Shown piece by piece: positions 14,201-27,355 of a stretch of DNA of 64,000 bases. The DNA is taken from NCBI GenBank assembly GCA_022606135.1, contig JABYQN010000011.1, positions 1,984,001 to 2,048,000 of the forward strand. Reading direction: 5' to 3'. Made by a program: the position numbers and the translations under genes. Under the pieces are notes generated by a model. That model was not told the DNA's origin. It did not search any database and saw only the letters and a list, made by a program, of their open reading frames with translations. Position 1 is the first letter of the stretch, and each line of letters starts with the position of its first letter. The DNA comes from Fomes fomentarius. Its lineage: Eukaryota; Basidiomycota; Agaricomycetes; Polyporales; Polyporaceae.

Positions 14201-17200
14201 ACCGGTATGTGCGTCATCGCCAGCCCATTAGTGCGAATATTGTCACTTAGTGACGCCTCGGGGCTTGTACAGTGGATGGGTAAGATTCAGAGCCCTGGGC
14301 TGTGGTATGCTATGCGTCGAGCCGCATTGTGGTCTTGCCGGCGGAGATTGTAGATGACAAGAGGAAGTGAAGTCGCGTCATGGTATCGTCGTCGAGGCCA
14401 CCTGGGCCCTGGATGCCGCTTTGTAAGAACATGCGGTGAACTCAACCACACACAGATATGCCCAGTGAGCCCAGCACATAGTTCGCGGTGAGTGCGGACT
14501 TTCGTTTTCGTGTTCCCGGTGACAAGTATTTTCCAAGTCACGGTGCCATTTCCCGATCCCTAGGACAGAGGCTGAAAGCGTCAGTGGGAACCCTGCACTC
14601 GGGCAATGCATGCGAATGAACCTTCTCCTCTTCTCTAAACGTCTCTTCTCTGAGTTTGACATAAGCTTTATCAGCGGTACGCCCAACGTGAATCATGAAC
14701 GCTCACCGGATACATACGGGCCTGCACGCCCCAACGCAGAGATCCCATCCAAAGGAAGGATGACACCGAGAATGAAGACGAGATCGGCACTGCGAAGCAG
14801 CCCACAGGCGCTGCTGGGGTACATAATGAGCGTTCCGAGTGCCGGTGCTCTGTCAGGGTCGCTCGACGGTAGCCATCGTGAGTGGTCGCGTGGGAACTCT
14901 TCACTTTGGAAGTGGGCGCCGCGCGCCGATAGCGGTGGGAGTAGGAGCGGATTCGATTTATGCAATTGTTGCAAGATAAGAATCTGCAAAGTATTGTGAG
15001 ATGACAACTGTCTGTTGTGGTCGCATGCGTAAGCATAGGACAATGATCACTGACCGACCTGCCGTAGTCCAGCGATTGGGATCTTGACGCCTCCGTGACA
15101 GAGATAGCGCGGCCAAACCTCACAAATAAGCCAGGGGAGAAGTGCAGCCCAAGACGGTACGAGCGCGATTCCCAATGGGTCTTGCGGCGGGAGATAGGCG
15201 CCGCGAGGGAAAGGGTGAAACGGATGCCCGACGGGACTTCTTCTACTCCTCATCGGCTTCCGCGCGCGATTAGGACTGAGAACGGGGCCAGTGCAGGAGC
15301 GGAAGTGCCGGCAGATTCAGGAAGAACAGCGTTAACATAACCCGACAGGGAGCCCGACCTTGGAAGCACAGAGGTGCCACTGTGATGCAAGGACCGCAGG
15401 TTACCTGGCATAGAGGCCGAGTCGCCCTGACGCACGGGCAGCTGAGGCATCTCGCTACCTAATGAGGCGTAGTGTCGAGGATCCGGGCGGGGAGCTAAGT
15501 AGAGAGAAAAATAATTATCGGATGATCATACCTAATCTCCAGAGCCCGAGGAGCGGGCGCGTGAGTCATTGACGTGCCGTGTCCTGTGTCCCGAATGAAC
15601 GATTTCAGAAGGGTGCCACTCCCGCCACCTCCACAGCACACCAGACATGGGCAGGGAAGACGATACGAAACTGTGACACAGCACGTAGCAGCGCTCGCCT
15701 CCATCAGTAGCTGGGTTCAGAGTCTGCTAGAGCGATACCGTCAGTGCCTGACGGAGGGCTGACACTCATGCACTGACGGACCGTGTATCGTGCAGTAATG
15801 GCATCGAGCGCCCCAGGCTACTCATCTGTATCGCCGTAGTGGACGTGCTGTGTTGACATGTTCCATTTGAACGTTCGAGGCGCCCACGGGTCCAGATGCG
15901 TGGCGCACATAGAAGAATGTGGCTGACGCCTGTTGGGCATTTAGGGCGGTCGATTCGGCTTTACTCTCATGTCATTCGCCACAGATACGTGTAAGGGATC
16001 TTGACCCGGAAATTGAAGCGTGCGTTGTGCGGCGCGATGAGGTGATAGCAAAGGAGTCTTAGACCGAGGAGAGTAGATTTGTCTGATCGAGTATGGCCGA
16101 CGTCGGTGCTTCGGTTCTTCTTTCTGGTCTCGGGACGCCTACGGGCAAAGAAGGGTACGCAGCGCCGATACGTAGTGCCAGCTACGAGGAGTTGCACTTC
16201 CGGGGCGAAAAGCCGGTAGACGACAGAAGTATGCACATTATGCCGGAGCGACCGCAGGGCGGACATGACCTTGTCCAACACCCTCGAGAGCGATAACACA
16301 TCGGGAAAGCGTCTCAGACGCAGTGCTGGTGACATCAGCGGTTAATCCCCAACTTCAAACTCGCAATAAGATATGTATGTACGTCGTGATTATGCGCCCA
16401 TACCACATAGAACTGCCGCACCGCCGCCAAACTGAGCATAGCACACGCGTCTCCGTCACTCGTGAATGTAAACCTGCTAGCTACGTACTCGGAGACAATG
16501 ACTGCGGGGCTGCACTCGGGTGCGAACACCCGCCCGGACGAGCGTTGTAGACCACAAGGCGTGCCACTGACGCCCACCATAGACCCTTCAGAGTATGCAT
16601 TGCTTCATCCGGAGCCAAGAGCACATGAGAGTGTCAGAGACACCGCCATGACCGTCATCATAAGCGCGGTGGCGTAGAGCGGAGAACAGCGGGATTTTGA
16701 AGACCTTGCGTGCAGACCGTCCCGTAGGGAAGCAAAGCCGTCAGTCTCGGAGGCACCTGCATAGAAGCTCCGGGAAAGACGCAGCTCGGCGGAGCCCGAG
16801 GCATTCGACCACGCAATAAGTGAAGGGCGACTGTGTCTGATAGGAGATATTGTGTGTGATTGTATGCGCGACTATCCTGGCTATTCTTCTGCCCGCAGTT
16901 GAATGAGACTGCCGTGAGATTCGAGTCAAGCACCTAGCAATCAAGGCTAAGCAATCAATGAGCATTATGACGTAGCAAAGGAAGCTCACCGGTACAGAGG
17001 AATAGTGAGCCATGCGACAAATCTGCAATAGGTGGGCGCGCGGCGGGGGTGAAGGAGTGTCCGGCGGAAATTGGGGTCAACGAGTCCCATAGCGGACGAG
17101 GGGGATTGAGGAGGGGAAGTGATATTGCGTATGATTGTATCCAGACCCTGGGGTATTGAGGATAGGAGCGCTCTTGGGGCTGGGGAACAGTTGGGGGAGG

Positions 17201-18766
17201 GATGATCATCGTAACGACATGGCAAAAAAGGAGCCTGCGGGCGGAGGAGAGTAGTGGTCATGAAACGCGTTCGTACGGGCGGCGAGAACGAGTTAACGAG
17301 TGCCTGAGCTAGACCTGCTGGCTGGCAAGAGGTCATCAGCTTCGCGCCGCCGCCTGTCCATGAGCATATGCTCTGCACGCGAGAACGCAGGAGAAATTGA
17401 ACGATGAGAGCAATCCTGTTGGCTTTCCCGATCAGATCGCCCATCCGTCAGCGCAAGTTTTGTCAAATGTCTGGCCGAGTACGTTATGTAGCCGCAGTAT
17501 GCGCCCGTATAGGACGGACATGATGACCATCGTGAAGTTGGGAAGAGTGTCGCGAGCATGGCCTCTGTTGTTCAGAACATTCCACTCCCAGTTGATCATT
17601 AGGATCCTACGTGGGATCTGTCCTAGTGGGCATGTATGAGCCGTTGAGCGAGGAGATGACAAGGCACTCATCCTGTATTGTCCTGTGAAGGGGTAAACCA
17701 CACGACGTGCTGACTGGAATTACCATGTGCCATCGCTGTGCACAGGAGAGCGTGGGGCATGATATCTGAGCGTCCAATTGGCCCATCCTGCAACCGCTTG
17801 GTTACGTGGGTCTGTGGGACGTCTCTGCGCCAAATATTAGCATTCGGGTTGTTCATGGGATGCATCTATCAGCAGAGCAGTGCGGTTTACTCTTCGGGAA
17901 TTCTAGTAGCCGGATCACTACAAACCCATGCGAGGGCCGCTTGTTCACTCTATTGCTTCTTCGACAATCCTAGCGTCGACTCGGAATTTGTTTCGGGGGA
18001 GATCGAGGCTTGATGCGCAGTGGTGTACAAGAGAGTGCTCTTGTGTGCGTTTCCTAGGATATTCGCGTCTGTCGGACCATCCATCGACGAATTCTCACTT
18101 AACTGTACTCTCTCACCTGAATGAACCTATCTTTGTCCTAATTCGCCCGTCTACATTACTCTCCGTGATCTACGGAGTACTAGTGCGCATTTGACTTGGC
18201 AAAAAGCGTGTCGCCATGCTGGGATCATAGATACCGATAGGATACTTTGACATTGTTGTCTTCTGAACGAGATTCGGCTCACTGACGAGCCCAGGACATA
18301 TCCTCATCGAGTTAGTAACGTCAGAAACAAAGTTGCAGTAAGCGCGTCCATGTCGCTGCTCGCCGGTCACTAGCGCTTCGGCATCGCTCACGGTGAGACA
18401 TTTGATTGATGAAGCGTTCTCCTCATCCCGTTCGCTGACGGCCATGGTGGGCTGTGCATTTGTCTGCAATAGCGCATCGTCTTGTTCCTGTCCTCGCAAC
18501 TTGCATCGACCCCAGGACGCTAGCCCTGCCTCCCAAGTCTTCACAATCCGTCCAGCCTTATTCCTGCGCAACTGTCCTGTCGACTTGCTGCCTTCATCGG
18601 GCTCGCCTTCGCGCCTAGTAAAGCCTCTCGAAGGCCTTTGGGGCTCTGCAGATCTTCTTCTGCATTCTCGAGTCCTCGCTGCTTAAAGACGCCTCTGACG
18701 ACGTGCTCTGATCCCCGTATGCTCACTTGCATCTGAGGCCTTTCGATACCTCGGAGGAGGAACACT
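11284..18766. other. gene-free block between DUF6699 gene and caspase cluster
   Basis: The first 700 bp are a pyrimidine-rich 3' flank of the DUF6699 gene. A short CCACCG microsatellite lies near 12293-12311. The rest, about 6.7 kb, has only short open frames without family resemblance and no splice-consistent exon chain on either strand. No repeats or RNA genes were recognised. Confidence 0.5.
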
Positions 18767-21026
18767 ATGGTCAAGATTGGACCCCGCTTTGTGCCTCGCC
18801 GTTGGTCAAACCCTCAGGCTCCTCCACCCAAACTCGCACTGCTGATAGGAATCGACTACGTCGATGCCCCACTCAACTCGGACTACCCACCCTTGCGTCG
18901 CGCGCGCAGCGACACGAAGGACTTCCGTGACCTTCTTATCAGTACGCCCACAGTCTCCTCTCTCGTTTAGTGCGCGTGCGCGTTGTCCGAACATATCCTC
19001 TAGCCAGGTATGACTATCGCCCGGAGGATATCGTCGTGATGTTGGATGGAGACGAGACAGATATACACTTGCAGCCCTCGCGGGCAAACATAGTGAGTTT
19101 CGCGTCTTTAGTTGACCTGTCGTGAGCTAATGCTTGTCCTAGCTGAGGGAGATCCGAAGACTCGTGCATGGTGCCCAGGACGGGAGTCGATTTGTCTTCT
19201 TCTGTGAGTGTCTATCCTGTCTCACATTGTCCCCTACTTGTCCGCTCGTATCTCCCAATCTCTTCGCGTCCATACCTTTCGCAAATTGCGCGCATTTTTG
19301 TATTTCATATTGCGCATATATGCGCTGACTCCCCTCTTGCGTCACTCTTCTTGGTACTTACATATACATCCTTCTAGTCTCGGGTCATTCTGGTCAGATT
19401 GAAAGCCCCAACAATGACGAGGACGACGGGTTGGATGAGTGTGAGTACATCATCATCTATGCAATCGCGATCTACGCTCCTGATCGACTGACTGGGCGTT
19501 TTGGCGATGTGGCAGTCCTCGTTCCCGTCGATCATTCGCAGCACTCTGGTGCCGGTGACACGAGGAAGAGGATGATCCTCGACAACAAGCTCCGCAAGAT
19601 GCTTGTCGACCCTCTTCCCGTTGGCGCGTCCCTCACGGCTATCTTCGACTCGTGTCATTCGGGAACTATGCTGGACCTAGACCACTACCTATGCAACAAG
19701 GTGTACTATCCATGGCAAGATGTCGGGGTCCGGCGACATATGACCAAGTGGCTGGGGGTGCGCAGGAAGGATGGTCAACGTGAGTTTCCGACGTTCTTTT
19801 CTGATAAACCCTCGTCGCTTCGCGGATGGCGATCACCGATCGCGTATGTGTGTAATGGATACTAACTCCTGGCTTGTTGAACATTAGGTATGAGTCAGTC
19901 CGGTGTTCGCGTCGTCACCACGAAGCATGCACACAGAGACAAGAAGCCCAAGGATCGGAGCAAGCCTGGTAGTGCCTCTGTTTCTGCCTCTTCCTCCGGC
20001 GTGCCTACCCGAGGTACGTTCGTCTGGTTCCAGCCCTAGTATATACGACAACCTTACACTTGCTTAAACCCACAGAGAACTCCGCATGCAGTGTGCGCAT
20101 CTACCAGCGCAAGCGGCTCAGTGATAAGGAGATGGGCATCTTCGACACCTCCGTCGGCGTCACCAACTCGGAGGACGGTCAGCGCAGCTTCTCCGTCCAG
20201 AGCCGGCGCGCCTCAGTGTCGTGCAAGCCGTCGTTGAGTCTCGCGCAGGTCATGGAGGGCGCACAGAGCTTAGACTCACTCGATGAGGAGTCCAATTTCG
20301 GGCCACGGTGCATGTCGCCAACGTCAATCCGGACTTGTACTGGCTTTTGTGAGGCGGAGGACAAGCCGCCGGGCAGTGGGACCATCGTACGTATCTGATT
20401 GGAATAGTGCGCATAGGGTCAACTGACTTTGAGGTGGTAGTTGTCAATATCTTCGTGCCAGGACTCGCAGCGTACGTGGGAGTCGAAGAAGAGCTCCTTT
20501 ACACAATGGCTCATTGAGCTTCTTCGTAAGTCCAAGAACACGACGCATATATGAGCTCAATGTTGACTGAGGCTCTCGTACAGGACTTGACCCGCACCAA
20601 CCTATCGGCAACTTCCTCCAAGAGTTGACGTACGTGTGCATGCCCCCCACCATCGCGTCGCAACACTGAAGTTTCTACATTCCTTTACCTGTAGGCACAA
20701 GATGTATGAGCATGCTCAGAAGACACACGAGTACAGCTACCGCATCAAGGACAGGTACCGCCATGAACACCCTGATGAGGCATCTGGGAGCTCCACTACG
20801 ATAGCCAAAGCTAGTAATGGTGACTTACAGGAGCCTAGTGAACACCCAGAGCACCTGCAGGAGACACCCCTTCACCCGCTCGACACGTATGACTACACTG
20901 ACATCCCGGAGCCGCAGTTGGGCGCTCAGCATCGTATTGTGAGTGGTACCGCCTTGATCCAGTCGAGGCACCCGATGATGTTCATAACTCCCCGTGCAGG
21001 ACTTGGACCAGCCGATCACACTATAA
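18767..21026 (+). CDS. caspase-domain (metacaspase-like) protein A
   Basis: Predicted cysteine peptidase of family C14, clan CD. Eleven exons by my reading: 18767-18941, 19004-19092, 19143-19203, 19378-19440, 19516-19779, 19888-20013, 20076-20386, 20441-20525, 20584-20629, 20695-20938 and 21000-21026, giving 496 aa in phase. The p20-like fold begins with KLALLIGIDYV (about residues 22-32). The catalytic dyad is visible as SGHSGQ (His112) and FDSCHSGT (Cys176), with the usual LPVGASLTAIFDSCHSG context. There is no Pro/Gln-rich prodomain or zinc finger. After the catalytic domain comes an extension of about 290 aa, shared with paralogues B and C but otherwise unknown to me. Metacaspases cleave after Arg/Lys and act in cell death, proteostasis and ageing; the specificity of this branch is unknown. 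Confidence 0.85.
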
Positions 21027-23445
21027 CTTCCGCACACTCCCTGCATTATATATTATTGCTCATCCTCATCTATACACTCAGTGTCTATCGTCGCTTTACG
21101 CCTCTCACAGGAACTTAACCGTACACGTCGCACAATTCTCAAAGCTTTATGACTCTTAATCTATCTGTGCCGTTTGCTTCACATATCCCCACCGCCATAC
21201 CTACATCTTACATCCGTCTACACCTTACACCGCCTGCATGGCGTCACACTGCATACGCTTACCTCTACTTATGCTAATCGCCCTTGGTAGATGTTGTACA
21301 TCACACATCAATGACATTACACGCTCGTTGCGCTTGTATGTTGAGTATCGCCTTCGCAGGCTCTTGTGGAAGGTGGGAGTGTCACAACGGTCTCCATGAC
21401 TAGATATCTGCGGAGTTAGCAACACAAGCGCCCATCTGTTGTTCTCTGACCACCACCTCTCTGCGGTACCACATGCCATGGAACGCCTCTCGTCCTTATC
21501 ACCTCTTGCTCACGCAATCGGCGCTCTTCTATCAATATTATTGACTGGTCTTTGACATGAAACTGAGCTCAGATGAATGTACTGTGCCAGATCGCACCAT
21601 GACCCTTAATCAAGAGGGTCGCTCTATACGCGCATACTCACCTCCCAACTGCGTGTCCAGGCACAGCGTTCTGCGTATCGCGGTAAGAACCCGCCCTGAA
21701 GTTGCGGCTTCACACGCGATGACGAAGTCTGTCGCAGTGTGGTCACGGACCGGCGATAGTTGGTGAGTGTTCTCGCTGTGATTCACCCCGAGCCCGGTAT
21801 GGGACTTCTTCGGAGGTCGGGATAGACACGGGCTGCGGTCGGGACCGCCCTAGGATACCCGACATGAAGACTACCACACACAGTCCATCGGTCTACCTTT
21901 CTTGGTTACTCAGCGTGCTAGACTTCGCCGGTGAGTGTGTCTCCGGTACAACCTGGATTGTGAAGCACTGCTGATACACATTGGCAGTTCAAGAACACGG
22001 GGCGCCACAGGCACCGTTCAACTTCCGTACGACTCGCACGACCACATTCTTCATACCCGACTTCATCACCGTAGTTCCTCCTGGAGAACACATCTCGCAC
22101 CCGCGCTGTACGTTATGGGCACTGCGCGGAAGGCGGAGCTTCCAAGCTAGGACTGGTATCTCTGACAGCAAGCATCACACCGCTTCGTGGAGTACGTGTC
22201 CCGGTGGTCTCGCATTCGGGCTATCCCATGGGTGCGTAGTTAGTCTTCTTATGATTCCCAAAGATGCCGATCTTGCACAGATCACTGTTCGGCAGATGAG
22301 GAAGGCGGCGTTGGTCTCGAGGAGGTCAATGGATGCACCGCACCGCCCATGCAGCTAGCCACAACCACCTCTGCGCGGTTCCGACCCTGAGTGACACTTG
22401 GCTATGCCATTCCGCCACTCCATCTGCGCGTACACACATCTGCCGAGCTATTCAACGACAATCGTTCTGGTATCGCTATTAAAAGATGCCGATCGATTTA
22501 ACGAAGCTATGCTATGCGGTAGGTGAGGGTGTCAGCCTCCCTCCATGAAAAATTCGACCTAGTGAACAAGCTGGCAAGTCTCCAAACGCACCGCTTATGA
22601 TCTGCTCACCATACATCTCCAGGTTAGTCACAACAACCGCTCCGCCCATGTTGACTCTGTGTGGCGTTTGACTTGATCGGCCCAGGAACTCGACATCCTC
22701 ACGACGTCTCGACCCTGCACTCTAGCTCCAACTCTTGATTCTACAGCCTCCGTGCCGGGTCCTATCTTTCTCCATTGCAGGCTGTGTGTCGCTTCATCTG
22801 CGTCTGGGGTCCTTCTGACGTACTATTTGACGCATGACTTCACGTCATGGTGGTCTGGATCCATACCTGTGATGTCTCTGTACCAAATCCCAGACAGAAG
22901 GCTTGTCCGTGCTAGGTTATCTGTTGATGGGCGTGCCGCTCAGAATACTAGAAAATTTTTGCTCTGTGCGCTGTACTGTCTCAAGTGTCCTATGACTAGT
23001 AACCTCTCTTGGTATCTCGGAATAAACCTCAGCTTTGGCCCTTCTCCTCCTGGAATTATTGTGAATACATCATCTCGCGCTGCCCCGTGGGGTCACCGTT
23101 GACGTTGAGGCATGGGAGACATGTGCCCATGGCACGAGATGGCGCTGGCGGCTTCTATTATGGATTGGCACGCGTCTGTACTTGCACAATTCTCTATGCC
23201 AATCACTGGGGACTGCCCCTTCTGCATGGTATTCATCGCCTCCCGGGAATACTATCTGCACTCGACAAGGCATCTCGCATAGCTATCGCCATATTCATGC
23301 CGTCACCCGTGTTGGCGGTGAATGGCGTCCAGTTGTCTCGCCTCCACCATCTGGCTGCTCTCTACCACCTGAGCGCACTCGTCCTTGCGATCCGTGGTCA
23401 GAGAAACGCGCCCCCCTCCATCCTCTCCGCTAAAGGCATTACAGT
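21027..23445. other. intergenic stretch between caspase-like genes A and B
   Basis: About 2.4 kb with short open frames (up to 172 codons) that I do not recognise and that do not resemble the flanking paralogues. No repeat structure was seen. Confidence 0.45.
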
Positions 23446-25639
23446 ATGCCTACGTTGCCCAAAGTCACTCGAAGCTCGACATCGAACTCGACGAAGACCA
23501 AGCGGAAGCCAGTACGTAGGGCATTGATCATTGGCATTGCGTACAAGGGGCGGGGGATATGGAGCTGCGTCTGCCGCACAATGACGCGGAGAGTTGGAAG
23601 AAGCTCTTAATCGGTACGTCGCGCGGCTTCATGGTCGTCGATGCTTGCGAGCTGACATGTCCGTCTTGACCCTGGCGTTCTCGCTGCTCCCAATCGCAAG
23701 ACAACTACAAGTACCTCGAGTCCGAGATCACGATGATGCTAGACAAGGACGAAATTTCCTCTCATCTCTGGCCTACCCGGGACAATCTGGTAAGCCACTG
23801 ATGTCTGCTGGGCTCAAAGTTGCTCACTGGAAGGATACAGGTGCGAGAGATCAAAGCACTGGTCGCCGATGCGAAGGACGGTGATAAGTTCATGTTCTAC
23901 TGTGAGTGTTTCCGGGTCCGCTATCCATACTATATCCGCATATCCAAGCTCTTTCCCTACACGAACCAGATGCTGGTCACTCTAAACAAGTCAGGAGCAA
24001 TAGCATCCATGAGGAGGACGGCTTTGACGAAGGTGTGTCCATGATATAGCGCACGAGGACCAGAGCTGATCATAGTCAACGAACAAGCCATCATGCCATA
24101 TGCCCCTTCAGGCCGGGAAGCGCAGCGGATCATCGACAACGTGAGTTGCTACCTTGAGACACCCGCATTGTGGTCCTGGATTTGCAACACATTTACTTAT
24201 CCGTAACCTAGGAGCTGCACGACTGGCTCGTCAAGTACCTCCCCATTGGCGCTTCTCTCCTTGCTATATTCGACACGTGTCATTCCGGAACCTTGCTCGA
24301 CCTGAACCATTACGCCTGCAATCAGGTGTGGTACCCCTGGTGCAACAATGGGATTCCCACTCTGTCCGAGCCGAGAAGGAGCGTAAGTAAGTGTTGTGCA
24401 TTTACCTTGTCAGATGGATCCGATCTGACTGTATACATAGGGAGACGCAATGCGTGCGGTGCGTATATCTTTGTGTAGCACGACAGAGTCTCATACTGAA
24501 TATCTGTTCCAGCTATAGACACCGCCGGTCAGCAGAAGGCTATCAAAGTTGACCTCAACTTTGCGTCTGATGCTGGATCAGGTACGTAGTCACTCTATGT
24601 ACGTCCACAGATTATCACACCCACTATAACCTTGAAGCATCAGACACCGAAGACGCCCCGACACCAACACAGATCAAAGCGAAGAAACCAAGCGTACGGA
24701 TTTATGAACGCAAGCGTACAACCGAAGACGGGATGTTCAAGCGTAACACGCTCGTCACCGACCTTGGTCCCGGGACGGAGAAGGGAAGCCGCCGCCTCGT
24801 CGTCACGCGCTCGTCGACGCTACAGGTGACGCGCCGAGGGTCGCTCATGGAAGTGCGCAAGCCGCGCCGTAGTTTGTCGTTTGATCCACACATCCTGGAG
24901 AATGTGGTGGTGAACCTCAAGGAGATCGTGGGTTCTGTCTTTGGAGTAGCCAAGCACTGCAGTGAGCCCGAGAGAGACCTGGAGTGCGATGGCTGGTGCA
25001 AGTCCAGTGTAAAGAGGATGGGAGCCAATGTCGTATGTGATGCTCTTGTTTAGTGCACCTGTGTGTATGGTTGATGTCGACGCAGGTGTCCATTTCTGCT
25101 TGCGAAGATCCGCAGCAGACATACGAGAACCGCAGCGGTTGGACGATGACTCAGGTGAGCACTAAAATCATCTAATTCTGTTGGAATGACAGAGTTGACA
25201 CGATCATGATCGACTGTAGTCGATGATCTCGGTCCTTAGTAGGTTGCATCCCTCTCATACTGCTTGGAGCGGTCTCCTGACACTAACCGAACGTAATAGA
25301 AAGTAATCCTCATCCTCCATTGCTCGAGCTGATCAAGGCCATTGGGTAGGTATCTCTTCTGTCTCACGTTAGTTTCCACCCTTCTTACTAACCGTGAAAA
25401 TTCTTCAGGCACGACTTGCACGAGAAGATTGTGCGCAAGGTGCAGACGCGGAGCCTGACACGGTGGGTGGCGATAGGGAAGCCGTCAAACCAGGAGGCCC
25501 AGATACGTATGATTTTGAATGGATCTGACCCAATGGTGAGTCCAGCCCAATTCTCTATTCTCGTGAGCTTTGTTGGTGTTGTTGTTCAATCTTCACGTAG
25601 CTTGGTAGTAACGCGACCTTGGTAAGATTCACCCTCTAA
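23446..25639 (+). CDS. caspase-domain (metacaspase-like) protein B, with frame break
   Basis: Second paralogue, with the same architecture and intron pattern as A. A basic N-terminus leads into RRALIIGIAYKG. The exon chain then gives an ITMMLDKDE strand, AGHSKQ (the catalytic His motif; first position Ala where A and C have Ser), an inserted EQAIMPYAPSG loop, and IFDTCHSGT (catalytic Cys). A basic ERKR-containing segment and the conserved C-terminal extension follow, ending LGSNATLVRFTL at a TAA. In exon 1 (23446-23613) the frame breaks in a G-rich tract at about 23547-23556; one extra G would restore the conserved MELRLPHNDAESWKKLL segment. The rest splices in phase with intact catalytic residues, so I favour a recent mutation or a homopolymer error over an old pseudogene. 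Confidence 0.75.
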
Positions 25640-27355
25640 ATACTTTCACTCGATACTGATGTAGTCTCTCAGACTGCCGACGATATCTTCCTTCCATAAC
25701 TTTCCGGTGTTCCTATGTAACTTGTGTATGCTCCATCGCTGCTCATTGACTCGGGTATTAGATTGTTGTATGCTGGAATATCCTGAGTATGTCATTATAT
25801 GCTTCATTTCCTCCTCCTCCTTTATACCCATACTCTACTTGTATCATATTTTGCTGCTTGCTAGTCGTTTGCTATACTCACCAAATGTGGCATGCTGTGT
25901 TGATTGATGCTAGTTCAATTGCTATCGTTGTTACTCACACTGGTCAGTCCACCAGTGTGACAATGTTGTACTCGCGGAAGTTGTTGAGAGACCTGCTACA
26001 TTTTGAGTACCCTTCACGGTAGTATAGCTCCTATCTCTTCCACACTGATTCTGCCAGTGGTCGAGTACGCCTCAGACGGGCGCCTCAGTACCGCCGCCGC
26101 GGTGACCACCTGTCTCATTACTGCTATGTACTGCATACTGATGTTTTCCACGCCCTCAGGGAGCTCCCGATCTGTACGAACGAGGCAACATGCGAGAAGG
26201 AAGACGTCTGACGAACATCATCATCATCATACCCGCTGCCGCCGAGCGAGCGGCGCACTGCCTGGCTTCCCGCTGCTTGCAAGAATTCAGAGTATGAGCC
26301 CGCTTAGTTCTCTTAACCTACCTGTGCGGCGACCGACCTTGAAGGTGGAGAGAGGTCCGAGACACGCCACCTAAAGCAAATCAACGGCGCGGACCCGCTC
26401 ATCACACAACGGCCAAACTATCACGCGCTCACTGCTCCATTCCTTTCTGCATCCCTACTCAAAACCCACTACAATCTTCCGACAGATATCGCACAGACCC
26501 GAGAGGGTTACCTCTCAACTCCACCTACTGGGCGTTGACAAGGGCGGGAATAGGCGGCCAGTCACTCGGAGTATCTTATGTACTTCTATATAGTGCGAGT
26601 TTCTAGCGTTAGACTGAATTATTCTCTTGTGACCAGACCAGACCATGCATCCAATGGCTCCTTTCTAAAGTCTACGCCATCAGATGCTCACTGTAGCTCA
26701 CTGTAGCTCATGAAATCGAGATTGCGTGCCATGGCATATCTGCATCTCTAATTATAAGTACTGGAGTGACCTGGGGCGTGGGGCTCATTCTCATCGTCCA
26801 ACAAAAGTGTATTCCCGTCCAGCGTACTAGCTCGCATCAGAGTCTTCACTCTGTACAACAGAATGCAGAAACTTGAAGACGAAGTTACTGAGTTACAGTA
26901 GCTCTCGCTATGAGTAGGTACTCTCCTCATTGTCGAAGCGCAGCCGTTATATTATATACCTGGCACCTACTCAAGCCGGTGTCGCTCACCAACTGTGCTC
27001 CCAAGTGTAGGATCAACCAAATATTGGACGTTTCAAGGACTGATCGCAGTATAGCCACGGATGACGACGTCTCACTGAAATTGCTCTCTCACGCGGATGC
27101 GGAGCTAAGGTGTAAGTTTGAATCAAGGCGGAATCATTTGATCAAGATACCGTGGTCAGTTTTGAGCGAGAGAGCGAGCTCGCCGGCTCTTTCCGAGTAC
27201 GATACAGACGTGCTGGCAGTCTGATCCCATCTATTTGCCCTCGTACCACGACTACCGCCCAGAGCGACCGGAATCTGCTCGTGGTTTGCTTGGCTCTGGC
27301 CACGCCTTTCAATTGCTACAACAACCATAACGTCACCGACCACCAACGCAACAAG
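25640..27355. other. intergenic stretch before P450
   Basis: About 1.7 kb with no gene I can support. It is T-rich to about 26000, and one unrecognised 123-codon open frame lies at 26003-26374. The last few hundred bases should contain the promoter of the P450 gene, but no clear TATA box was picked out. Confidence 0.4.

Noticed and set aside
14610..14999. 129-codon frame in the gene-free block
   Set aside because: Composition and lack of motifs are as expected from random sequence; several similar frames occur on both strands.
18170..18571. 133-codon minus-strand frame before caspase-like gene A
   Set aside because: No family resemblance, no splice partners; likely chance.
21981..22358. 125-codon frame between caspase-like genes A and B
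   Set aside because: Unrecognised, no similarity to the neighbouring paralogues, no clear promoter or splice continuation.
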